Of a DNA stretch of 64,000 bases, positions 50,645 to 60,398 are shown one piece after another. Under the pieces are notes generated by a model that searched no databases, had not been told where the DNA came from, and saw only the letters and a list, made by a program, of their open reading frames with translations. The translations under genes were made by a program, and so were the position numbers. The stretch spans positions 9,369,501 to 9,433,500 of the forward strand of contig JAUCBN010000049.1 in assembly GCA_035048815.1 (NCBI GenBank), read 5' to 3'. Position 1 is the stretch's first letter, and every line of letters begins with the position of its first letter. The stretch is from Abelmoschus esculentus (lineage: Eukaryota > Streptophyta > Magnoliopsida > Malvales > Malvaceae).

Positions 50645-50905
50645 GCATATTACTATAAAAATTCGGACTTAGATTATAATTGCATTGCTTGAAGGCAAGC
50701 AATAGTTCGAGTTTGGGGTGGTGATAAGTGCGTAAGAGTCCTATAATTTATATCACTTTTCACTCAATTATTACTTGTAATTAATAGACTTTGATGGAAA
50801 TATTGGATAATTCTACATATTTTCTATATTTCAGCGTTAAAGTACTTAAATACTTTTTATATATTATTTTTGGGTCTGTGTTGCCATGGCAGAAGTTGCC
50901 TAAGC
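50645..50905 (+). mobile_element. Polypurine tract and start of a TGATAAGTGC-family LTR
   Basis: GCAAGCAATAGTTCGAGTTT then GGGGTGG is a polypurine tract at the 3' end of a gypsy internal region. It is followed at 50732-50734 by TGATAAGTGCGTAAGAG, the start of the same LTR family as the two solo LTRs. About 170 bp remain, including a TGCCATGGCA palindrome near 50884. The LTR is then cut by minus-strand protease sequence. Confidence 0.6.
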
Positions 50906-50910
50906 GGGCC

Positions 50911-51395
50911 TTGTCCAAGCACTTTATTTCAACATCAAAATTAAATTCAGCCTTAGCCTGAATCTGTTGGCATTCATCTGGTTCCTCGAGGTGCCTTAAT
51001 GCTCTGAACACATTGATCTTCACTTGTTGGTTATTGACTCGTATAATCAAGTCTCCTTTTTCGCAATCGATCAACGTTCTTCTCGTCGACAAGAATGGTC
51101 TTCCCAGTATGATTAGGGGCATTCTCATCTGCTTCATAATCTAAGATAAGAAATTCAGCAGGAAATATAAATTTATTCATTCTTACCAGGATGTCTTTAA
51201 TTTTTCCTTCGGGTTGCATGTAATAGTGGTATGCTAATTGCAACATTATTCTAGTTGGCTTTACTTACCCAATGCCCAGCTTCTGAAATACTGACTTAGG
51301 CATCAGATTTATGCTTGCACCTAGGTTACATAATGCCTTACCAACATATTGATCCCCTATGTAATATGGTATCATAAAGCTTCCAGGATCTTTCC
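50911..51395 (-). pseudogene. Gypsy (Athila/Tat-like) aspartic protease fragment
   Basis: Reads through CNLGASINLMPKSVFQKLG, PEGKIKDILVRMNKFIFPA, ILGRPFLSTRRTLIDCEKGD and LIIRVNNQQVKINVF, the retropepsin region typical of Athila/Tat-type gypsy elements. At 51118-51246 one frame carries the first part. The continuing part lies in another frame from about 51137 down, so a frameshift is present. There is a stop after the LGIG word. It abuts unrelated elements on both sides. Confidence 0.7.
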
Positions 51396-51399
51396 TCTT

Positions 51400-52056
51400 T
51401 GTTGTGGCTTGGTTATGCAGTATTTCCACACACCTCTATGTTGCAACGACAGTTTCAAACTCTCCAATCCTTGTCCTCTTCCCGCTTAGGGGGTACTCCC
51501 GGTAACTCTTCCGGAAAAACATCTAGAAATTTCTTCACCACACGGATTTTATCCATCCCAGAATCAGACTACCTCAGGTCAAGAATATAGGCAAGATAAG
51601 CTACAGATCCTTTCCTGATCATCTTTTAAGCTTTCAGAGCAGAGATAACATTAGACATATATCCTCTACACTCACCGATAAGGGTTACCTCACGTTCATC
51701 CGAAGTCCGCAAAGTTGCCCTTTTACGCTCACAATCTAGAGTAACATTGTGTGCTGACAACCAATCTATCCCGAGTATCAGATCAAACTCCCCAAACGGT
51801 AACTCCATCATATTAGCCGGAAAGATTTTCCTTTGAACCTCAAAAGGAAAATTTTTATATACTTTGGTAACCTCAACTGGATTACCCACTGGACTATAAA
51901 TAGAGACAAAACTACTAACATCCTCTACAGGAATCTCCAAATATCTAGATACAAAGCTAGAAACATAGGAGTATGTAGACCCATTATCTAACAGTTCGAA
52001 AAAAGAAATAGCATGAACAGAAAAGTACCAGCGATGACGTCTGGCTCATCTCAGTC
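51400..52056 (-). pseudogene. Gypsy (Del-like) protease fragment
   Basis: Retropepsin region of a second Del-like element. Words are VEVTKVYKNFPFEV, FPANMMELPFGEFDLILGID, WLSAHNVTLDCERKRATL and the EVTLIGECRGYMSNVISA end. Sequence below 51620 matches the noncoding-looking link between protease and reverse transcriptase in the 11951-20706 element. The reverse transcriptase and integrase are missing, and sequence jumps to the Athila-like fragment at about 51400. Upstream it is interrupted by the solo LTR at 52063-53023. Confidence 0.7.
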
Positions 52057-52062
52057 CTCATG

Positions 52063-53023
52063 TGAAAGACTTGATGCGCAAGATCGAATCGATCACCGAT
52101 TACCGTCAAGAGGATTATTTTTGGTGTTTGATTGAATTTGCTAAAATCGAAAGAATGAGGCAAATGGCACAAGGATTTTATAGTGGTTCGGCCAAGCCTA
52201 CATCCACCACCTTAGCACACCACTAAGGATTTCAACCAATTCATTAATGAACTCAACCTTCTTACCGGTTTAAGGGATAACCGTCACAACCTTATCTTTT
52301 GGACTTGGCTAAGATAGAACCAACTCTAGTTTTTCCTTAGGCTAAACTAGAACCTCTCCTTTTTACAAGGTAATTTGTGTAAACAAAGAAAACCTCACAA
52401 GGTGGGTGTTTACAAGAATTAAGCTCACAAGGGTGTAAAGAATAAAAACAATTAAAACACTCTCTATACACTGTATACAAGAGAAATGAAGAAATAAGAC
52501 TTGAAAGCTAATTTCTCTTAATCATGAAGCTTGGATATGTTCTCTAACCTTCTTCAAATGTCCCAAGCTTGCTTTTATAATGTGGAATCATATTCTATCC
52601 GTTTATGACCGTTGGGGATGTTTTGGAGCCGTTGGGAAATCCTAAAGTTGAGCATTAAATTTCACTTGGACAGAAGTTTCAAAACCTTTTACCAAAAGTT
52701 TCGAAACCTTTAAGCAATTTAAATAAAATTAGTCATTACAGGTCAAAAGTTTTGAAACCTTTACAGAGGTTTCGAAACCTTTGTCAAGGTTTCAAGAATT
52801 GGCCATTCTGCAACAGAGGTGTTGAAACCTTAAGGGAGGTTTCGAAACTTTCATTTAAAAACACAATTTTGATTATTTTAAAACGTTTCAAACATTTCTA
52901 AACCTTCTCAAAAACTTTTGAAACTTATTTTCAAGTTGTTTGAACATAAGAATCATTTTTGAAATCTTTTCAAATTAGTCCAAAACATTTTTCAATTATT
53001 ATATCAAAATCAATATTTCAACA
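52063..53023 (-). mobile_element. Solo LTR inserted in a gypsy gag-pro region
   Basis: 961 bp with TG..CA ends on both strands (plus strand TGAAAGACTTG to TTTCAACA), flanked by a perfect 5-bp duplication TCATG (52058-52062 and 53024-53028). A minus-strand TATAAAAG box lies at 52572-52579. In that orientation U3 contains a palindrome array (about 52674-52860). It is homologous to the remnant at 6415-7590 at its ends and leader. Confidence 0.88.
52674..52860. repeat. AGGTTTCGAAACCT palindrome array in U3
   Basis: Six to eight perfect or near copies of the CG-centred palindrome GGTTTCGAAACC (near 52697, 52752, 52767, 52785, 52823 and 52840), 100-290 bp upstream of the TATA box on the minus strand. 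Confidence 0.85.
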
Positions 53024-53028
53024 TCATG

Positions 53029-54346
53029 CCTCCTCGTAGCATAAACCAACCCAGGCTAAGATGCCCCTGATCTGGTTGATCCTCTAAACTGATTAGGTTT
53101 GCCTTTACCACTGATACCCAAAGCAAAAGACCTACCCTGACCTCTCCCCCCGCAAGGGTCTGAATTGATGCCTAAGACTGACCCAGAGCATAACCTGACT
53201 GAGGTAACACTGTATAATCCCTGAGACGGTCATTATAAGAACCACAATGGAAACATGCTCCACACCTCATCCGACACTCTCCAGAATGTCACTTTTTACA
53301 GAATGAACACTGTGGCAATGCACGCGTACTAGTGGACCCAGCTCCACTAGCAGCCGGAACAACAGACACTGCTGGCCTAGACCGCGAAGAACTCTGAGGC
53401 TCAAACTCAACTCTGCCCCTCTTCCTGGATTTGTATCCCTAACTATGTTGTACTGGTGATGCAGGCTGACGTTTGGATCGGTTTTGACCTTGGGATTCCT
53501 GTTGAATCCTCAAATTCTTATTACGCTCGGTTGTTATATCTCGTCGAGTGATCATCTTGTACTCAGTATCATGGTGGGTGGCTACGACAATCTTGATCAA
53601 CACTCGGAGTCTTTTTAGAAAGTATTCATATTTTTGTTTCTCGGTCGTAACAAGTCTCAGAGCATACTGTAGTAAACGCAAAAACTCTATCTTATAATCA
53701 TTTACAGTCATTTCGTTCTGTTGCAAATTCAAAAAATCATCACGAAACTTTACCAGATACTCAAGCCCCATATATCGGTCCTCAAAAGCCTGCCGGAAAA
53801 ACTCACAACTAATCGGCAACAGTAACTCTCTCCTCAGCCTCCCACCAGTTAAAAGTCTCTCCCTAAAGCAAAGATATAATTTCCCTCAATTTCTTGTCTA
53901 CAGGATATTCCATTTCCACAAACAAACGCTGAAGCTTCTTTAGCCAATATTCTGCATCTATTGGGTCTGTACCGGTCTTACCATCGAACACAGTCATACC
54001 AGTGTCTAAGAACTCAGTAGAAATGGGTTTCCCAAAACCCTCAGACTATTGAAGATATCGGAGAAACTCTCTCTAAATAGTCACAGAATCCAATCCCACA
54101 GACTCGTTGTCTCTAGAAACATACAGTCCCTCACTCTGTACTGACTGATTAACCTCAGCTTGCTGAGCCTCGGTCTGAAACTCAAGTTGATCCTCCCCTC
54201 CTAAGTCTTGAGCTAAACTCTGATCCTGTGGCGGATCCATAAGAGGCGGGACATCACTCGCAGAAACAGCAGAGTGACCTCGGTCACGGCCTCGGCCACG
54301 ACCTCTCTCGGTCGCTAAACGTGTACTTCTACGTGGTGACATAGTA
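53029..54346 (-). pseudogene. Gypsy (Del-like) gag, decayed
   Basis: The N-terminus MSPRRSTRLATERGRGRGRD (54342 down) is Arg/Gly-rich, then acidic Gln-rich. After stops and frameshifts, the gag C-terminal core (FFRQAFEDRYMG, FLNLQQNEMTVNDYKIEFLR, LQYALRLV) is readable at 53819-53439. Further down is a degenerate knuckle CFHCGSYNDRLRDY, lacking the His and last Cys. The element's primer site and LTR lie just upstream. Confidence 0.75.
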
Positions 54347-54530
54347 GTATATCTACAGAAGAATAGACAGAATCCTATATTAGAACTGGTACTTGGAGTA
54401 CTATTTAAAATATTTTAGAAAAATTTAAAATACGAGTCAAAATGAAATTTCAGATGAGCAATTAAAATTTAAAAAATCATTTTCGGATCAAAAATCATTT
54501 TGGACCTCATAGTCCGTGGGTTGAACCAAG

Positions 54531-54541
54531 CTCTAATACCA
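54531..54541 (-). promoter_or_regulatory. Degenerate primer-binding site
   Basis: TGGTATTAGAG on the minus strand, one change from the initiator tRNA-Met primer site, five bases from the LTR end at 54547. Confidence 0.7.
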
Positions 54542-54546
54542 TTAAA

Positions 54547-55290
54547 TGTAAGCCCTAAGTTTTAATCTAAGAAATTAGGTTAAATTTAAGGGTTATAGTT
54601 GGTAGAGATGGTTAGATTGTTAGAACTAGGGGTGATAATTAACCTGTCCGTCTCGCGAGCTACTCGGGCTCGGCTCGAGTGAGCTCGACTTGGGCTCGGG
54701 TTCGGCTCGAAATCTAAACGAGTCGAGCCGAGCTTACCCAAGCTTGACTCGAAAAGCTCGTGAATAGGCTCAAAATAATTATATATACATACATATATAT
54801 TTATATACATTAAAATAATTTGTTTATCAAAGAAAAATAATAAAATAATAAATAAATTGAATATTATCAATTAAAATAAATTTACAAAACTAAAAATTAT
54901 AAATACAAAATAAACTACAAATAAATAAATAAATTATAAAACATAATATTATTTTCGAGCCAAATTGAGCCGAGCCTGAGCCGAGCCTGACTAGCTTTGA
55001 GCCCGAGTCGAGCCCATTAATATTATTTTCGAGCTAAGCTCGAGCCTAAAATTTTGAGCTTGGCGAGCCTCAAGCCGAGCCGAGCCCAGATATGCCTGTT
55101 TTCGAGCCGAGCTGAGCCTGGCCTGGCTCGGCTCGTTATCACCCCTAGTTAGAACCTCTGTGAGAGGTTCTAAGTTAAGGCGATTCGGTGCTTGGTTTCG
55201 AAAGAGAGTGGTTGAAGGTAAAATCTTCCGAATCAAGATATCCTTAGAAGTGATAGACCTAATTTAGTTTACTTCTCCTTACTCCGTTTA
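54547..55290 (-). mobile_element. 5' LTR remnant, split by a hAT MITE
   Basis: Begins TGTAAGCCCTAAG next to the primer site and continues across the MITE (resuming at 55156). The U3 end is not recognisable. It gives way near 55290 to the 3' end of a plus-strand element. Confidence 0.5.
54627..55147. mobile_element. hAT-type MITE (521 bp), GGCTCGAG words
   Basis: TAGGGGTGATAA and (complement) TAGGGGTGATAA ends are perfectly inverted over at least 12 bp, with a perfect 8-bp duplication GTTAGAAC (54619-54626 and 55148-55155). The subterminal regions are packed with GGCTCG/CGAGCC words. No coding capacity. It is the youngest-looking of the hAT MITEs here. Confidence 0.92.
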
Positions 55291-55327
55291 AATTTTAAGG
55301 AAGAAATTTCTTTAAGGAGAGGAGGGT

Positions 55328-56866
55328 TATAACGACCCAGATTTTCCAAATCAACATCGGGCGTTAACCTAGGCCATGGATCGTCAAGTTGGGCCACATG
55401 TTTAAGCTTGTTGGATCGTGTTGAATCGTGTTTAGCCTCGATTTTGTCTTGTTGGGCTTGGCTTTTAGGTTGTGTAGGATGAGGAAAGGTTAATAAAGGG
55501 TGAGTAAGTAATTTTCACACCCATTCACTTAAAGTCTTTGTAGCCTTGGGGGGAAAAGGGAGAGAACATCTTGTTTTTCATTCTCCTTATTCCCTCTTCT
55601 TCTTTCCCTTTCCAACTAAAAGACAAAAATGAAAGCTTGTTACTGTTGAAAGAGAATCTCGTTTTGTCTATCAAGGAAGAGTTGTTCAGTAGGTCAAGAT
55701 CTCCGTTTCAAGGTGTTCATCTTTTGGTTTTGTGGGAGAAGAGTTTGAAGCTCAAGAACAAGGTTTGGATGTGCGAAAATCTAGGGGGAAGCTCTAATAT
55801 GGGTTTATTGTTTATGGTCAGTGCATTTATGACTCCTACACTTATGTGTCTAATGAAATACTTGTCTTGCTTGATTAAATGTTTATAGATTTCTAGTTAG
55901 GTTTTTTGTTAGTTTAGAGCCCTATAATGGTAGAATCTATATTAGAGGTTGGAATAAAGTAAAATTGGTAGTAACACACCCTGTATACTCTAAATAACTT
56001 GTAGGAAGGAAATAGGAATCAACCATATAGGTTGAGATGGGAAATTTGGAGATTTCCCAACCCAAAACTGCATTTTCGTACAGGGATATCGATATGGGGC
56101 AGTGTCGTATTAGTACTCTAGGTTAAGTTGGGAGGCTGTTTGTGAGAGGCGTATCAATACACGAGGGAGTGTATCGATACACATAGAAAGATTTGAATTC
56201 CATAATCATTTTTGTGTACCGATACGAAAGGGCATATCGGTACCACTATTCCATTAGTTTGAACATGAGTTCGAGTATTGGTATGTGTTTAGAGGGCGTA
56301 TCGATATGGGTAGAGTATCGAAATGGGGAATTAAATTTGGAACTCTAGCTAAGGTATACTAGGAGATGAACCCTTGGTTTAGAAGCCTTTCTGTGCACTC
56401 TTGATTATCTTATCATGCATGCTTGTTTTATGACATTCATGAATTGTAGTAGAGTAGAAATATACCTCTGAACTTTGTTAGCTCAGCGTGTAGAATTGTG
56501 GTTTTTCCGTTGCGTAAGGGACACGTAGTTTAGGAGGAGCACATTGAGGAGGACTTCACAGTACCGTAGCCGTGAAAAAGTATGGTACTTGATCTTTAGT
56601 TTGGACTTATTGTATTCATAGGACCTTACCATAAATCGAGTTTTTATCCTTATTTTGGATTTTATTTTCGAGTCAGATGATGTAATTTGAAATGGAGCTC
56701 CTATTTTGTAAACACTTATTTTATTTTATTTTGAACTACGTAGATTTATGAAATGTTGCATTTTGGAGATTTTAGGAAAATGTGTTTTTAAAGGAATTTT
56801 GATGGGTCGGGTTTTGGGTGACCTGAAAGTGACACTTCAGATCCGAATCGGGATCGGAGGGTTACA
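55328..56866 (+). mobile_element. Gypsy (Del-like) 3' LTR, plus strand
   Basis: Preceded by an internal end and polypurine tract (AAGAAATTTCTTTAAGGAGA then GGAGGGT, about 55297-55327). It starts TATAACGACCCAGATTTTCC (TG changed to TA) and ends ATCGGAGGGTTACA. A palindrome array lies at 56080-56320. No downstream or upstream partner is present. The upstream internal region is deleted. Confidence 0.7.
56080..56320. repeat. GTATCGATAC/GATATCGATATG array in the 55.3-kb LTR
   Basis: At least seven near-palindromes (GGATATCGATATGG, GTATCGATACAC, GTACCGATACG, ATATCGGTACC, GTATCGATATGG). Confidence 0.75.
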
Positions 56867-58560
56867 GGTAACAATTGATTACTTAAGTTGCTTTCTGACA
56901 CTTTAAAAGGTAAAAATACTCAGCTACTCCCCTTAATACGAACCTACCCTCAAATTTTGCTAATCGAAAACTTATGTGAGTAAATCTAAAAAAAATATTT
57001 TTTCTTACCTTTTTGTACTTTATTTTTGTTTTTTAATCTAAAACTTTTTATGATTTTTGGTTATTTCAAGTTGATTTGATCTAAGAAAATGAATTAGTAA
57101 AGTTGTTTATTTTTTATTTTAAAATAAAAATTCCATTATAAATTCAAGATGAATTTTTATATCCATATTCGGTTATATTTTTAAGATAAAAAATAGATTC
57201 ATTTGCATGCGACTAGTTGTTACATTAATAATTGTCTTTTCTTATTTTTTTCGGATCTAAGGTGATTTTGGACGATGATTAGTGTGGTTTTCAAGCGAAA
57301 ACATTAGGGGTGACTACGCGCTTGTTTATTACGGAAGATAAGAAGTCAATATGTGCTCCTCATGCGCTGGAAGATGAAGAGTCAGCGACAACAAATTAAG
57401 GGGTGGAGTATTCTAGGTTTAGGTTATTTTAGGATTAGGGGTATTAGGGTAATTTGGATTTTAATGAAGGCTATTTATTTGATATTAGGTTAAATATATG
57501 GATACGAGTAATTAAGTGCGGAGCAAAAAAAATTTAAGGAGTCATTTTCTTAAGTTATATTTAAGAGATGTTAATTATTTATAAATTAATATCATTTATT
57601 TATATTTAAAAAATTTATAAATAAATTATATAAAAATTAATTTAAAAAATTAGGGTGTCATTTGACCACCCATATCAATGGGTGGCTCTACTCACGTGAG
57701 TAATGGATTTGGTAACGAATCTAAGTTATTGGTTTGAATGTTATTGAGTCTGAATTGCATGAGTATGATGTAATTTTAGATTAAAATATTTAAAATTATC
57801 TAATATTACAATATAATCCTCACTCTTCTTTTGCATCTCTCACTATCTTAACTCGTATGCCTTTAACTCATCCGATTCATACACTCCCACACTCGCTCAT
57901 TATCCCCACCCCTCACCCCCTTCCAACTTCATGCACGGACACCTAATCAGTACTCATTTTTTACCTCTCACACTCACACCTCGACTCGTTCACTACTCAC
58001 CCAACTCTTTCTGAGTTGATTCTTTGAATCATGAGCCCAACTTATTTCAATACCTGACGAGTACGATTCAGAGATAGCTCCTAAAATTTAACGATTCAGA
58101 GAAGAGGGGATGATTTGAAAATGGGTATAAATAAAGTAGGCATAAGGGTATTGATCGAAGGTGTTGTAGAATGGGATGAAAAGGTTTCAAATGATCTTGA
58201 AGCAACGAGGGAGTGTGGAGCATGAAGAAGTGAGCGATTTGGTGAGGGTTTTGTAGGTGAGAGAAACATTAACCATTTTTGGAGAAAAGTTATTAGATAA
58301 ATTCGGTTTACTATATTATTTATAGTTTATTCAATAATATTCGTCTATTTTAATATATTTATTCACTCTTTAATTATACGTAAAAAAAATTTATCTTAAA
58401 ATTAACAAAAAATATTATTTAGATTCATTTAAGCTGCGAAAGGATAATGTTTGCGCATTAAAAGAAAATTGTTATCAAGGGAGGATTTTTTTCAATCTTA
58501 GGTCGGAAGTTTACTTAAAAATTTTAAAATTTTAGGCGATTAAATTGAAAAATTTAAGAT
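56867..58560. other. Intergenic DNA
   Basis: No gene seen. A short hairpin, CCACCCAT..ATGGGTGG, lies at about 57665-57684 and a C/T-rich stretch at about 57830-58010. The last 5 bp (AAGAT, 58556-58560) may be the target duplication of the copia element. Confidence 0.45.
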
Positions 58561-58788
58561 TGTTAAGAATATTTTATTTATGGTGAATATCCATGTATTA
58601 TAGGAAGGTTTAATGGGCTTTATTATTAAGGTTTAATACCCATTGGAATTAGGGTTTCCATCCATGCCTATAAATATAGACTTTTGGAGAAAGCTTTGTA
58701 CACAACTCAACTTTGAAAATACAATAAAATCTCTCCCTTTTGTCTCTCTCTTGTCTATTTTCTTCTTTTCTTTATTTTATTTACAACA
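58561..58788 (+). mobile_element. 5' LTR of the copia element (228 bp)
   Basis: TGTTAAGAATATT to TTTACAACA. TATAAATATA at 58669-58678 and AATAAA near 58722 fit U3 and R. A TCAGCACGAGTTTG word follows as the likely start of the internal region. The matching 3' LTR is expected beyond the window. Confidence 0.75.
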
Positions 58789-59186
58789 CGTTCTCAGCAC
58801 GAGTTTGCTCAGAAGATTTTATTTCAAGTCTCTTTAAAGATTTACATGGTATGTTTTTTTTTTCTTTTCTTTTCTTCATCTTATATATTTTAATTTATAA
58901 AATAATATATGATGATGATGATGATTATATTTTTTTGTATATATTTGTTTTTGTCTAATGTTATTATGTGTTTATTTCATGCCATTAATATTTTTTTTGA
59001 TAATTTAATCCGAGTATATTGGCTGGACATCCCGTTCTGCGAGGCTACTGGTCTCAAAGGAGGTTCTTTTATTAAAGGACCTTGTGGACTAGTTTAACAA
59101 CGCCGCGTATGAGGATTAAATCTTTGTTTGTTTGTATATATATATATATTTAACATATAGTTGATCTAATTTTTTATAGTATATCA
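58789..59186 (+). other. Copia 5' leader
   Basis: Noncoding leader between LTR and gag, with T-runs, a short (GAT)n at 58908-58925 and a TA run at 59138-59149. Confidence 0.6.
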
Positions 59187-60230
59187 ATGGCAAATATTGC
59201 AAAAATTGAGTTTGCGGCTCTTGATATTTCCGGAAAGAATTATTTATCCTGGATCCTAGATGCCGAAATACATCTAGATGTAAATGGCCTGGGAAATACT
59301 ATTAAAGAGGGGAATGCAGAATCTGCTCAAAATAAGGCCAGAGCCATGATACTTCTTCGCCGTCACCTCCATGAGGGGTTGAAATCTGAATATTTAACGG
59401 TGAAAGATCCTCTTATTCTTTGGAATAATCTAAAGGAACAATATGACCACTAGAAAACCATTATTTTGCCTAAAGCTCGATATGATTGGTTCCATCTAAG
59501 ATTGCAAGATTTTAAATCAGTAAGCGAGTATAACTCTGCTATGTTTCGAATTACTTCACAATTGAAGTTATGTGGTCAAAATATTACTGATGAGGATATG
59601 TTAGAAAAAACATACTCCACTTTTCATGCCAACAATGTTGTCCTTCAGACACAATATCGTGAAAAAGGTTTTAAGAAATATTCTGAGTTAATTTCTTGCC
59701 TTCTTGTGGCAGAGCAAAATAATAAGTTGCTCATGAAAAATCATGAATATCGCCCAACAGGCTCCGCTCCATTCCTTGAAGCGAATGTGACATTATATAG
59801 CGGAAAAAATAAAGGCTATACCAATAATCGTGGTCATAGTTATGAGCGTGGGCGTGGTCATAGCCACAGTCGAGGACATAGGCGAGGTGGTCATTTTAAA
59901 AGTAACTATACCCACCGCAAGTGGAACAATAAGGATGACAATGGTGCAAAAGATCAATCCAAGAAAGAGGAATCAACGTGTCATCGATGTGGCAGCACAA
60001 ATCATTGGGCCCGTACTTGCCGTACTCCAAAACATCTTTTGGACCTTTACCAACAATCAATAAGTGGTAAAGGAAAAAGAATTGAAACAAATTTTGTTTA
60101 TATCGATGACAAAGATGATTATGGCCTTCACAAAGATGATTATGGAATTTTCGACAGTGGCCAGGACAATTATGGCATTACAAACATAGAAGTTGATGAT
60201 TTTCTCATATCCCCTGAGAGAAATATTTGA
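59187..60230 (+). pseudogene. Copia gag with one premature stop
   Basis: Starts MANIAKIEFAALDISGKNYL, the usual start of this plant copia family. It runs through IHLDVNGLGNTIKEGN and the UBN2-type gag core (LILWNNLKEQYDH, ARYDWFHLRLQDFKSVSEYN, LISCLLVAEQNN). A TAG at 59451-59453 replaces the Gln that follows DH in relatives. Downstream the frame is open to 60230, with an Arg/Gly/His-rich basic region and an intact zinc knuckle CHRCGSTNHWARTC. Apart from the single stop it looks complete. Confidence 0.9.
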
Positions 60231-60398
60231 TGTCTTTTAATTAATTTCATATTTACTTTATGTTATTAAGTAGATGTTTTATTTTATCATGTATTTTTTT
60301 TTCAAGAATAAAATTTATGTTTACTTTATTAAAATCATTGATGTTATTTATTTATTTATTTATTTCGAATATTATTGTAACATTTATTTATTTATTCT
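60231..60398 (+). other. AT-rich spacer between copia gag and pol
   Basis: About 170 bp with no open frame linking gag to protease, T-rich with TTTATTTATTTA runs. It could be natural to the family or a later insertion. Confidence 0.5.
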
